From: CAVUNY01 sp963768585
Lineage (GTDB): Bacteria > Chloroflexota > Anaerolineae > Anaerolineales > Anaerolineaceae
DNA length: 64,000 bases
NCBI GenBank assembly: GCA_963768585.1
Contig: CAVYIF010000013.1
Span: 434,001-498,000 of the forward strand
Direction: 5' to 3'
The stretch's first letter is position 1, and every line of letters starts with the position of its first letter. Made by a program: the position numbers and the translations under genes. Of this stretch, positions 26,218 to 35,279 are shown piece after piece. The notes under the pieces are model-generated. The model did not search any database. It had not been told where the DNA came from and saw only the letters and a program-made list of their open reading frames with translations.

Positions 26218-27906
26218 ATGGCCGAAACAAAATACGCGATTGGAGTAGATTTTGGCTCAGAATCTGGGCGAGCCGTGTTGGTGGATGTGCGTAATGGCGA
26301 AGAAATAGCCACAGCAGTCCATCCATACGCCAATGGCGTAATCGACGAGAAAATTCCTGGAACAAATATCAAGCTGGGACCGGATTGGGCCCTGCAGGAT
26401 CCGAACGATTACCTGGAGGTATTTAAGCGGACAATTCCTGCGGTTATGAAGGAAAGTGGCGTAAAGGTGGAAGATGTCATCGGGATTGGGATCGATTTTA
26501 CAGCCTGCACGATGCTCCCCACAAAGGCCAACGGAACCCCGCTGTGTTTCCTGCCAGAATGGCGTAATAATCCGCATTCCTGGATTAAATTGTGGAAGCA
26601 CCATGCGGCTCAACCGGAAGCCAACCGGTTAAATGAAATTGCCCAAGAAAATGGCTACGATTTTCTGGATCGTTACGGTGGAAAAATAAGCTCTGAATGG
26701 TTTGTTCCAAAGGCATGGCAAATTTTAAATGAAGCCCCGGAAGTCTACGCCGCTGCCGACAGGTTTATTGAAGCGGCAGACTGGGTCATTTGGCAGCTAA
26801 CCGGCAAAGAAACAAGAAACAGTTGCACAGCAGGGTATAAAGCGATCTGGTCAAAGCGCGAGGATTTTCCTCCAGATGCTTTCTTCAAGGCATTGGATCC
26901 GCGCATGGAACATTTTGTCGACGAAAAAATGACCCGCAACATCACTCCTCTGGGCAATAAAGCCGGGGAGTTAACCCAAGAAGCGGCTGATTGGACAGGA
27001 CTCAAGCCAGGTATTGCAGTGGCGGTAGCCAATGTTGATGCACACGTTTCCGTCCCCGCATCGACCGTAGTTGAAACTGGACGTATGGTCATCATTATGG
27101 GCACCTCAAACTGCCACATGGTCCTCGGAGAGAAAGAGAAAGTCGTTCCAGGAATGTGCGGATATGTTGAAGACGGGATCATCCCAGGCTTTTTCGGATA
27201 TGAAGCCGGTCAATCTTGTGTGGGTGACCATTTTGCCTGGTTTGTTGAAAACTGTGTGCCGGCAAGTTATCAGGAAGAAGCCCAAAAACAGGGAATCAAT
27301 ATCCACACACTTTTGGAGCGTAAAGCCGCCCAGTTAAAACCGGGAGAAAGCGGGCTGGTGGCTCTCGATTGGTGGAACGGAAACCGCAGTGTTTTGGTTG
27401 ATGTAGATTTGACCGGGATGATGTTGGGAATGACATTACTGACCAAACCCGAAGAAATGTACCGGGCACTAATTGAGGCCACGGCTTACGGGACCCGTGT
27501 CATTGTGGATGATTTCAATAAATACGGCGTTCCCGTCACAGAAATCATCGCCACTGGGGGCTTGCCCGATAAAAATCATCTATTGATGCAAATTTATGCC
27601 GATGTAACTGGAATGGAAGTTAAGGTCTCTGCCGCAAAACAAACCCCTGCGGTTGGCTCTGCCATGTTCGGTGCCGTTGCCGCTGGCAAAGCTGCCGGCG
27701 GATATGATAGTATTTATGATGCCGCCGGGCATATGGCCCGATTGCGGGATGAAGTTTACCATCCCGATCCGGCTGCCCATGCCATCTATGACCGCCTGTT
27801 TGCTGAATATTTGCAGCTGCACGATTATTTCGGTCGCGGCGCCAATGATGTGATGAAGCGTTTAAAATCGTTAAAAACAGAAGTCATTCTCAGCCGTCAG
27901 AGCTGA
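26218..27906 (+). CDS. araB: ribulokinase (FGGY family)
   Basis: A 562-residue FGGY carbohydrate kinase closest to AraB, which phosphorylates L-ribulose (and often other ribuloses and ribitol). Seen: N-terminal GVDFGSESGRAVLVD, CTMLPTKANGTPLCFLPEW as in ribulokinases, MGTSNCHM, and ATGGLPDKN near the ATP site. The ATG at 26218 has GGAGG; the frame is open 19 codons upstream. No araA or araD is present, so the pathway would be incomplete here. The next gene, a lycopene cyclase, begins only 18 bases later, which is an odd neighbour for a sugar kinase. Confidence 0.9.
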   Translation: MAETKYAIGVDFGSESGRAVLVDVRNGEEIATAVHPYANGVIDEKIPGTNIKLGPDWALQDPNDYLEVFKRTIPAVMKESGVKVEDVIGIGIDFTACTMLPTKANGTPLCFLPEWRNNPHSWIKLWKHHAAQPEANRLNEIAQENGYDFLDRYGGKISSEWFVPKAWQILNEAPEVYAAADRFIEAADWVIWQLTGKETRNSCTAGYKAIWSKREDFPPDAFFKALDPRMEHFVDEKMTRNITPLGNKAGELTQEAADWTGLKPGIAVAVANVDAHVSVPASTVVETGRMVIIMGTSNCHMVLGEKEKVVPGMCGYVEDGIIPGFFGYEAGQSCVGDHFAWFVENCVPASYQEEAQKQGINIHTLLERKAAQLKPGESGLVALDWWNGNRSVLVDVDLTGMMLGMTLLTKPEEMYRALIEATAYGTRVIVDDFNKYGVPVTEIIATGGLPDKNHLLMQIYADVTGMEVKVSAAKQTPAVGSAMFGAVAAGKAAGGYDSIYDAAGHMARLRDEVYHPDPAAHAIYDRLFAEYLQLHDYFGRGANDVMKRLKSLKTEVILSRQS

Positions 27907-27924
27907 TCTGGAATTAGGACCGGT

Positions 27925-29082
27925 ATGATCCGTTACGATTACATCATCGCCGGTGGTGGTGCCGCAGGATTAAATTTGGCACTGGAATTAATACAGAGCG
28001 ACCTATCCGGTCGCACTGTATTAATTGTCGATCGCGATGCAAAAACCCAGAATGACCGCACCTGGTGTTTTTGGACGGACCGCCCCACCGGGCTTGAACC
28101 CATCTTGTTTCGTTCCTGGTCGCAAATCCGATTTATCGCGCCATCCTTTGATCATGTTTTCTCCTTAAATGATTATCGATACCACATGGTGCGCGGCGTC
28201 GATTTTTATGAGTACGCAAAACAGAAGATAAAGGCCCATCCGAATTTCCATTGGATTCAAGGGACAATTAATTCGATCACAAATACAGCGCAAGGTGCGG
28301 CGGTGGTTGTGGATGGTGAAATTTATTCCGCCGACTTTGTGTTTGACAGCATCATTAAACCATCGGATATATCCGCTCAACCTCAGAAATATCATTATCT
28401 CAAACAGCATTTTTTGGGTTGGGTCATCGAAACACCCAATCCTGTTTTCGATCCCCAGACGCCTACCCTGTTTGATTTTCGCACGCCACAAAATGATGCA
28501 ATGCGTTTTATGTACTCCCTGCCATTCTCCCCGAATTCAGCATTAATCGAATATACCTTATTTTCAGCATCGCTCCTTCCCCAGGCTGAATATCTCCAGG
28601 CTTTGAAGGAATATGTGGAAAACGTATTGGGAATCAAGGAGTACGAGATTAAAGAAACCGAGCAAGGTGTAATTCCCATGACAGACCATGTTTTTGAACG
28701 AAGGGTTGGCGCACATATATTGAATATCGGCACAAAGGGCGGCAGGGTAAAGCCATCCTCAGGTTATGCTTTCTGGCGTATTCATCAGGATGCTAAAGCT
28801 ATCGTCCGGTCACTCATCAAGTATGATCATCCCTTTAATATTCCTGAATCACCCAATCGCTACCGTTGGTACGATTCAATTTTGCTGCAAATTATGCTGC
28901 GCTATCCAAATGAATGTGCGAATTTATTCACGATTTTATTCAAAAACAATTCTATTCAAAGCATTTTTCATTTTCTTAACGAAGAAGGCGGATGGCTAAA
29001 TGATCTTAAAATTTTGAGTTCACTCCCACCGTATCGCTTCGTGCAAGCTTTGATTAGGGTAAAATTCCTCAAAAAGGTTTGA
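27925..29082 (+). CDS. crtY: lycopene cyclase (CrtY/CrtL flavoprotein family)
   Basis: A 385-residue FAD/NAD(P)-binding cyclase that would close the ends of lycopene to beta or related rings. The dinucleotide fold IIAGGGAAGLNLAL begins the protein; NDRTWCFW is the family's characteristic DRTWCFW block; the substrate-domain patterns GVIPMTDH and GTKGGRVKPSSGYAF match CrtY. No phytoene synthase or desaturase is in the window. It starts 18 bases after araB and ends 4 bases before the next gene, so it is part of that operon. Confidence 0.9.
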   Translation: MIRYDYIIAGGGAAGLNLALELIQSDLSGRTVLIVDRDAKTQNDRTWCFWTDRPTGLEPILFRSWSQIRFIAPSFDHVFSLNDYRYHMVRGVDFYEYAKQKIKAHPNFHWIQGTINSITNTAQGAAVVVDGEIYSADFVFDSIIKPSDISAQPQKYHYLKQHFLGWVIETPNPVFDPQTPTLFDFRTPQNDAMRFMYSLPFSPNSALIEYTLFSASLLPQAEYLQALKEYVENVLGIKEYEIKETEQGVIPMTDHVFERRVGAHILNIGTKGGRVKPSSGYAFWRIHQDAKAIVRSLIKYDHPFNIPESPNRYRWYDSILLQIMLRYPNECANLFTILFKNNSIQSIFHFLNEEGGWLNDLKILSSLPPYRFVQALIRVKFLKKV

Positions 29083-29086
29083 AGTC

Positions 29087-29932
29087 ATGGTTCAACGTTC
29101 TGGATCAACCAGAAACACCCTAAACAAAGAGAACTGGATGCTGCGCCTGTCCCATTTTATGGGCTGGACGCGGTTCAGCTATACATTATTCAGCTTGTTT
29201 GTAGTGATATTATTGTTGATTGTGATCGTTTGGTGGCCGTTAGTCACAGATTATTTCTCTCAAATTAATCCGGCCTACCCGATTTGGAACCAGCTCGATT
29301 GGCTGCTGATTGGTATTTTTGCCTTTATGTCATTGGCTATTATGGCCGGCGCAAATTTAAAGCGCGATGCATATATAGTTTTTGTTGGTGTTTTTGGGGG
29401 TCTGGTGATTGAGAGTTGGGGAACTCAAACACAATTGTGGACCTATTTTACCCATGAAAGGCCACCTCTTTGGATTATCCCGGCCTGGCCTATAGCCACC
29501 CTGACCATCGACCGCATGGTCAAAGCAATTCTTCGTTCGACAAAATCCTTATCTGAAGCAACCATCCGCCACATCTATTATCCGGTCATGATAGGGTTTA
29601 TGGTCCTCATGATTCTGTTTGTGTGGCCAACGCTGAATAAATCAATGACTGTTTTGGCTGTAGCAGCCTGCATCTTGTTAATTTTGAGTCCTGGAAACAT
29701 CCGCACTGCATTAGCCTTATTTATCGCCGGATCAAGTCTGGGCTTATTTTTGGAGGTGTGGGGAACGACGCGCTTATGTTGGACTTATTATACAAACCAG
29801 ACGCCACCATTTTTTGCGGTATTGGCACATGGTCTGGCAGGTTTCGCCTTTTGGAGATCAGGATTGCTGCTCAAGTTTTTCATCGACAAAGCATATTCGA
29901 AAATAAATTTACGATCACTCGTTAAGGAGTAA
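29087..29932 (+). CDS. polytopic membrane protein with an internal duplication
   Basis: A 281-residue protein with about seven membrane segments. Two halves carry the same pattern E-x-W-G-T-x4-W-T-Y-x-T-x3-P-P, at residues 109-127 and 223-241, with identical spacing, each preceded by a Gly/Leu-rich helix. This is a duplicated membrane domain. I recognise no named family. Position directly behind a lycopene cyclase suggests action on carotenoids or other membrane lipids (hydratase, cyclase or isomerase), but no catalytic motif proves it. Confidence 0.75.
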   Translation: MVQRSGSTRNTLNKENWMLRLSHFMGWTRFSYTLFSLFVVILLLIVIVWWPLVTDYFSQINPAYPIWNQLDWLLIGIFAFMSLAIMAGANLKRDAYIVFVGVFGGLVIESWGTQTQLWTYFTHERPPLWIIPAWPIATLTIDRMVKAILRSTKSLSEATIRHIYYPVMIGFMVLMILFVWPTLNKSMTVLAVAACILLILSPGNIRTALALFIAGSSLGLFLEVWGTTRLCWTYYTNQTPPFFAVLAHGLAGFAFWRSGLLLKFFIDKAYSKINLRSLVKE

Positions 29933-29935
29933 TAA

Positions 29936-30253
29936 ATGGCAAAAGCCGAAGTGTTTGCAGGAATATGTGGTTTTAAAACCACGATTGAAGCCAAAAACGC
30001 CGATGATGTGGTTAAGCTGGCAATTCAAAGTGATTGCCCGGCCATCACTCGGCTGGCGGGCCAGCTAACCGAGGTTGATCCATTCCAGGAGATTACCTAC
30101 CGCCGAGGTGGGCCCCTTACATTTCAAGTTTCAACCAAATACTGTTCTCATACGGCCTGCCCAGTCCCGGTGGGGATCATAAAAGCTGTAGAAGTTGAAG
30201 CAGGTCTGGCACTCCCCCTGGATGTGACCATTAAAGTCAGTAAAGACGGGTAA
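29936..30253 (+). CDS. small conserved four-cysteine protein (DUF6951-like)
   Basis: A 105-residue soluble protein with Cys at 11, 34, 70 and 75 (GICGFKT, DCPAIT, KYCSHTACPVP). From memory it resembles a small family listed as DUF6951 found in anaerobes; I cannot verify this. The CxxxxC with CP flanks could bind a metal or cluster. It begins 3 bases after the membrane-protein stop, in the araB-crtY operon. Function unknown. Confidence 0.7.
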   Translation: MAKAEVFAGICGFKTTIEAKNADDVVKLAIQSDCPAITRLAGQLTEVDPFQEITYRRGGPLTFQVSTKYCSHTACPVPVGIIKAVEVEAGLALPLDVTIKVSKDG

Positions 30254-30391
30254 TGCCGACCCAAAGATTTCATATCTTGCGATATTATTGATGATTCCTT
30301 GATGTTTTTATGAGTGTTTTTGAGGCCAGTGAAATCAAATTGACTGTAAAATAAATCGACTGAAAGAAATATTTAGAATAATACTGACATC

Positions 30392-31315
30392 ATGATTCAC
30401 ACAGAAAAGCTGACAAAAGAATTCAATACCGTGAAAAATAAGCCCCCAGTGGTTGCTGTCGACCATCTCGACCTGGATGTTAATGAAGGTGAGGTATTTG
30501 GCTTTTTAGGCCCAAACGGCGCTGGTAAGACCACAACTGTACGCATGTTAGCCAGCCTGATCGCACCCACATCTGGTCGAGCAGTGATTAACGGATTGGT
30601 TGTCGGTAAACAGGATACTGATATCCGCAGAACTGTCGGGATTTTAACTGAAACCCCGGGCATGTATGAGCGATTAAGTGCAGAAAAGAATTTGAATATT
30701 TTCGCCCGTCTGTATGGCGTAAAAAATATTGATGGACAGGTAGAGAAATTCTTACGTTTGTTGGGCCTCTGGGATCGAAGATACGATGAGGTTGGCAGCT
30801 TCTCAAAAGGCATGCGGCAAAAACTGGCCATCGCACGGGCCTTGATTCATGAACCCAAGATTCTTTTTCTGGACGAACCTACCAGCGGCCTCGATCCGGA
30901 AGCATCACGCCTGGTGCGCGATTTTATTGAAGAACTCAAGTCTGAAGGAACGACCATTTTTCTCTGTACCCATAATTTAGACGAAGCTGACCGCCTCTGC
31001 CAGAGAATTGCGATCTTCAAATCGCATATGATCACGGTCGACACGCCTCAAAACCTGCGCAACCGGTTGTTTGGGCGAAAGGTGGTATTCCATTTAAGCA
31101 GGTTGCAATCCGAATGGATACCAATCCTCTCTTCCATGCCTGGCGTTCACAATGTTGAACCGATGGATAACCGGTTGATTATCAGTCTGGAGAACCCGGA
31201 AGACCAAAATCCAGAAATCATTCGAAAATTGGTGGGGATGAAAGCAGATATCCAATTTGTGGGCGAACTACGCCATTCTCTGGAAGATATTTATATGGAA
31301 ATGATCCGTTCGTAA
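30392..31315 (+). CDS. ABC transporter ATPase (ABC-2 type)
   Basis: A 307-residue ATPase with Walker A GPNGAGKTT, signature FSKGMRQKLAIARAL, Walker B LFLDEPTSGLD and the D-loop region, plus a C-terminal extension of about 90 residues seen in DrrA/CcmA-like exporters. It pairs with the permease 22 bases downstream. The cargo is unknown; this class exports lipids, drugs, peptides or polysaccharides. Confidence 0.92.
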   Translation: MIHTEKLTKEFNTVKNKPPVVAVDHLDLDVNEGEVFGFLGPNGAGKTTTVRMLASLIAPTSGRAVINGLVVGKQDTDIRRTVGILTETPGMYERLSAEKNLNIFARLYGVKNIDGQVEKFLRLLGLWDRRYDEVGSFSKGMRQKLAIARALIHEPKILFLDEPTSGLDPEASRLVRDFIEELKSEGTTIFLCTHNLDEADRLCQRIAIFKSHMITVDTPQNLRNRLFGRKVVFHLSRLQSEWIPILSSMPGVHNVEPMDNRLIISLENPEDQNPEIIRKLVGMKADIQFVGELRHSLEDIYMEMIRS

Positions 31316-31337
31316 CCAACACAAGACGAAACTGGAA

Positions 31338-32135
31338 ATGACGATGATCGACCGAATTCGTACAATCATTGATAAAGAATGGTCAGAAGTATTCAAGCAT
31401 CGCATGGTGCTGATTACCATAACGCTGCTGCCGGTTGTTTTTACCATCTTACCCCTGGTATCCTTACATTTCACCCGCCCCTCTGGATCACTCGGCGGCG
31501 ACATGACGGATATGCCGGCGCAGTTCTCGCAAGTTTGCGGCACAATGGCCTCTCAAGATTGCATCCAGGTATATTTGGTAAACCAGTTTTTACTCCTGTA
31601 CATGATCATGCCGCTCATGATTCCGATCACCATTGCTGCTTACAGCATTGTAGGTGAGAAAACTACCCGCAGTCTCGAGCCGCTGCTCGCCACCCCGATA
31701 ACAACCATGGAATTATTAATCGGCAAAATCCTGGCGGCTGTCATCCCGGCGATTCTGGCTACATGGGGCTGTTTCGCAATTTTCCTGCTGCTCATGCCGG
31801 CGGCAGGTGCAAGTCCGGTCGTGCAAAAATATATCATGGGCCCCACCTGGTTGGTCGCTGTGGCGGTAATCGGGCCATTAATGGCTGTCATGGCCGTTAT
31901 CTTCGCCGTAATCGTATCCTCTCGTGTTAACGACCCGCGTGTCGCCGAACAAATATCTGCGATTCTAATTGTGCCAATCATGGTGGTCTTTTTTGGCCAA
32001 ATTGCCGGGTTTATCCTCATCAATTTACAGTTAGTTTTAATATCCATCGTAGTGTTGGTCCTGGTCGATATCGCCGCTCTGGCTTTAGGCTCATCCCTAT
32101 TCCAAAGAGAAAACATTCTCACCCGGTGGAAGTAG
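31338..32135 (+). CDS. ABC-2 type transporter permease
   Basis: A 265-residue membrane protein. An N-terminal cytoplasmic helix DRIRTIIDKEWSEVFKHRM leads into the first membrane segment, as in ABC-2/NatB-like permeases; PITIAAYSIVGEKTTRSLEPLLATPI is the family's coupling block. About six membrane segments are seen. It lies between its ATPase and an accessory membrane protein (24-base gap). Confidence 0.88.
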   Translation: MTMIDRIRTIIDKEWSEVFKHRMVLITITLLPVVFTILPLVSLHFTRPSGSLGGDMTDMPAQFSQVCGTMASQDCIQVYLVNQFLLLYMIMPLMIPITIAAYSIVGEKTTRSLEPLLATPITTMELLIGKILAAVIPAILATWGCFAIFLLLMPAAGASPVVQKYIMGPTWLVAVAVIGPLMAVMAVIFAVIVSSRVNDPRVAEQISAILIVPIMVVFFGQIAGFILINLQLVLISIVVLVLVDIAALALGSSLFQRENILTRWK

Positions 32136-32159
32136 AGATTATTGAAATAAGAGACTGCC

Positions 32160-32933
32160 ATGTTATTAAAATTTTCAAAACTCTTTTTCATCGCACTCAT
32201 TGTGTGTTTTGCAGGAATTCATTCCGCTCAGGCGCAGCAAGACGATTACCGTTTGAATGTCAGACGAACTTTCGGGTACGGCAATGGCAGTGACATCAGA
32301 GGTACTTTCACAGTAAGTATCGTCGGTCCAGGGAATGTATCCACTGTTAAATATATGATCGACGATCAGTTGATCGCAGAAACGACCAGCGCCCCGTTCT
32401 CTTATACATTCCAAACCACACAGTTTCCAAGCGGATGGCATGATCTCAGCGCCATCATTGAGACCAACCAAGGATTGATCTTGACCACGCCAGTCAGGCG
32501 ATTTAATTTTGTGACTGCTGAACAAGAATCGAGTGGAATGGCCGGGATTATTATCCCTCTCCTCGGGGGGATTGTTTTGGTGGTGATAGGCGTGGTTGCA
32601 TTCCAATCGATTGTATTCAGAAAAAAGCCCTTATCCACTTTACCATTGGGAGCATCCCGCAACTACGGTATGCGCGGTGGGACGATTTGCCCGCAATGTC
32701 ATCGGCCCTATGCAATTCACTGGTGGGCGCTCAATATTGGCTTTCGCAATCAATTCGACCGCTGTGATTTTTGTGGTAAGTGGAGTGTCGTTCACCCGTT
32801 AGGTCGCGCTGAATTGTCCGCCGCCGAATCTGCAGAACTGGAACAAGCACAGGACAGTCCCCATAATTCAGCAAAAACCGAACAAGATCGTCTAAAAGAA
32901 ATGGTAGACCAGTCTCGTTACACCGACCAATAA
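32160..32933 (+). CDS. signal-peptide, Ig-like, single-TM, zinc-ribbon protein
   Basis: A 257-residue protein. Residues 1-25 are a signal peptide ending AQA. Residues 28-120 form a beta-rich region (VKYMIDDQLIAETTSAPFSY) like Ig/cadherin-type domains seen outside the cell. One membrane helix spans about 127-152. The inner part has a CPQC...CDFC zinc-ribbon (about 175-215) with WW between the knuckles, then an acidic tail. The layout places a sensor or structural domain outside and a metal-ribbon inside. It is linked to the ABC exporter by a 24-base gap. No family recognised. Confidence 0.75.
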   Translation: MLLKFSKLFFIALIVCFAGIHSAQAQQDDYRLNVRRTFGYGNGSDIRGTFTVSIVGPGNVSTVKYMIDDQLIAETTSAPFSYTFQTTQFPSGWHDLSAIIETNQGLILTTPVRRFNFVTAEQESSGMAGIIIPLLGGIVLVVIGVVAFQSIVFRKKPLSTLPLGASRNYGMRGGTICPQCHRPYAIHWWALNIGFRNQFDRCDFCGKWSVVHPLGRAELSAAESAELEQAQDSPHNSAKTEQDRLKEMVDQSRYTDQ

Positions 32934-33125
32934 TTCGGGCTTCATATTTTTTGCCAAACACATTTTCCGGTTCATTAAGAAACCAGAAAATTCATTTTGG
33001 TTTTTATGGTTCGGTGTCATCATTGTGTGACTTTATACGAAAATCTCCATCCAAATTTCAGTACAGATTGAAAATTCCGTATGTTATACTTGCCATGCAA
33101 AAACCATTCTTCGAAGGACTAAACC

Positions 33126-34049
33126 ATGAAAAAAGATTTCATCGCCATCACTGATTATTCTGCTGATGAACTGCTGGAGCTGTTAAATCTGGCCATCGAA
33201 TTAAAAACCAGGCATTTTAAGGGAGATAATCCTCCTCTTCTCAAGGGAAAAGTCTTAGGAATGATCTTCCAAAAACCAAGCCTGCGCACCCGCATTAGTT
33301 TTGATATGGCCATGCGTCATGTGGGCGGAGATGCGTTATACATTTCCCCGAGTGAAATTGGATTGGGGCAGCGCGAATCGATCGCCGATGTCGCCCGGGT
33401 TTTGTCGGGTTATGTGGAAGGGATCATGGCCCGTGTATTTGAGCATGCCCATGTCACAGAACTGGCAAAATGGGCCAGCATTCCGGTCATCAATGGCCTC
33501 AGCGATTACAACCATCCCTGTCAGGGGATGGCAGATGCGATGACCATCATCGAAAAATTCGGGCAAATGAAGGGATTAAACGTGTCCTATATTGGTGACG
33601 CCAATAATGTTGCCGTTTCTTTGATGTACATTTGCAGTAAATTAGGCGCTAATTTCACTATCGCCAGCCCAGAAGGATACGATCTTAATCCGGAGGCAGT
33701 GAAAACAGCCCGCCAATTAGCCCTGGTCAGCGGGAGCAAAATAACCGAACTGCGGGATCCGCATGACGGGGTCCGCGAGGCGGATGTCATTTACACTGAC
33801 ACCTGGACCAGTATGGGTCAGGAAGCAGAGACAAAAAAACGCGAAGTGGTATTTCCGCCATACCAGGTGAATGCAGGGCTTGTCTCTGAAGCTCGTTCGC
33901 ATGCAATTGTAATGCACTGCTTGCCAGCGCACCGCAATCATGAACTGACGGATGAAGTCGCGGACGGACCGCAGTCCGTAATTTTCCCTCAAGCCCACAA
34001 CCGCCTGCACGCTCAAAAAGCCATTCTTGTTAAATTACTCGCAGATTAA
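33126..34049 (+). CDS. argF: ornithine carbamoyltransferase
   Basis: A 307-residue transcarbamylase that makes citrulline from ornithine and carbamoyl phosphate. The phosphate loop is SLRTRISFDMA (S-x-R-T-R), HPCQGMAD binds carbamoyl phosphate and HCLPAHR contains the ornithine-site Cys. An extended -10 (TG-T-TATACT, 33082-33090) lies upstream. It begins a tight argF-rocD-pyk run. Direction (biosynthetic or catabolic) is not set by sequence; pairing with ornithine aminotransferase makes ornithine the shared node. Confidence 0.96.
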   Translation: MKKDFIAITDYSADELLELLNLAIELKTRHFKGDNPPLLKGKVLGMIFQKPSLRTRISFDMAMRHVGGDALYISPSEIGLGQRESIADVARVLSGYVEGIMARVFEHAHVTELAKWASIPVINGLSDYNHPCQGMADAMTIIEKFGQMKGLNVSYIGDANNVAVSLMYICSKLGANFTIASPEGYDLNPEAVKTARQLALVSGSKITELRDPHDGVREADVIYTDTWTSMGQEAETKKREVVFPPYQVNAGLVSEARSHAIVMHCLPAHRNHELTDEVADGPQSVIFPQAHNRLHAQKAILVKLLAD

Positions 34050-34061
34050 ATCGAGGACTGA

Positions 34062-35264
34062 ATGAACAGCCGAGAATACGTCGAGCTTGAAGAACAATAT
34101 GGTGCCAACAATTATCAGCCTTTGGATGTCGTGATTGAGCATGCTGAAGGTGTTTGGGTCACAGATGTAGATGGAAACCGTTATCTTGATTGTCTGAGTG
34201 CCTATTCCGCCCTGAATCAAGGCCATGTTCATCCAAAAATTCTGACTGCCCTTATTGAACAAGCTACTCAAGTGACATTAACTTCTCGCGCTTTTCGCAG
34301 TGACCAGCTCGCTCTTTTTTATAAAGAATTATCAGACCTTACTGGATATCAGAAATCATTACCTATGAACAGTGGGGCTGAAGCCGTCGAAACTGCCATA
34401 AAACTGGCCCGTAAATGGGGTTATTTGGTAAAAGGCATTCCCCATTACAAGGCTGAAATCATCACTGTCGCTGGAAATTTCCACGGACGTACAATTACAC
34501 TGATTTCAATCTCTACCGAGCCAAAATACAAAGACGAATTTGGGCCATTCACGCCTGGATTTGTAAGCGTGCCTTATGGGGATGCACGTGCCGTGGAAAT
34601 GGCAATCAATGAAAACACGGCTGCCGTACTGATCGAACCCATCCAAGGTGAAGGTGGTGTGATCATTCCCCCACCAGGATACCTGAGTCAAATCAGGGAA
34701 ATTTGTGCACGCAATAATGTATTGATGATTGCAGATGAGATTCAGACAGGCCTCGGCCGGACCGGAAAGCTGTTTGCCTGTGACCATGAAGGGGTTCGCC
34801 CGGATATTATGGTTCTAGGAAAAGCACTTTCAGGTGGTTTTTATCCTGTCTCCGCAATTCTGGCAGATTCACCGATCATGGATTGCTTCGTCCCAGGAGA
34901 TCATGGCTCAACTTTCGGGGGAAATCCATTGGCTGCCGCCGTCGCCAGAGCTTCTATTAAGGTGATTGTCGAAGAAAACCTGATCGAGAACGCCCTCAAA
35001 ATGGGCGAATACCTGCAGGATCAGTTGACGGAGATCCCCAGCCCGCATGTAAAAGAAGTCAGAGGGAAAGGCCTGTTAATCGGCGTCGAACTCAAACCTG
35101 AAGCTGGTGGTGCACGCAGGTTTTGTGAGGCGCTTCGAGCTAATGGAATTTTAGCCAAGGAAACCCACGGAAATATCATTCGCTTTGCCCCACCCCTGAT
35201 CATCGATCAGGCCACGATTGATTGGGCACTGCCAGCAATCCGCGCAGTTCTTACCATGAAATAA
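34062..35264 (+). CDS. rocD: ornithine aminotransferase
   Basis: A 400-residue class III PLP aminotransferase. N-terminal NYQPLDVVIEHAEGVWVTDVDG and DCLSAYSALNQGHVHPKI match ornithine-oxoacid aminotransferase closely; the PLP Lys is in VLGKALSGGFYPVSA, and GNFHGRTITLISIS and DEIQTGLGRTG are present. It converts ornithine and 2-oxoglutarate to glutamate semialdehyde (hence proline) and glutamate. It starts 12 bases after argF. Acetylornithine aminotransferase is the main alternative but lacks this N-terminal pattern. Confidence 0.94.
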   Translation: MNSREYVELEEQYGANNYQPLDVVIEHAEGVWVTDVDGNRYLDCLSAYSALNQGHVHPKILTALIEQATQVTLTSRAFRSDQLALFYKELSDLTGYQKSLPMNSGAEAVETAIKLARKWGYLVKGIPHYKAEIITVAGNFHGRTITLISISTEPKYKDEFGPFTPGFVSVPYGDARAVEMAINENTAAVLIEPIQGEGGVIIPPPGYLSQIREICARNNVLMIADEIQTGLGRTGKLFACDHEGVRPDIMVLGKALSGGFYPVSAILADSPIMDCFVPGDHGSTFGGNPLAAAVARASIKVIVEENLIENALKMGEYLQDQLTEIPSPHVKEVRGKGLLIGVELKPEAGGARRFCEALRANGILAKETHGNIIRFAPPLIIDQATIDWALPAIRAVLTMK

Positions 35265-35279
35265 ATATTCGGAGGATTT

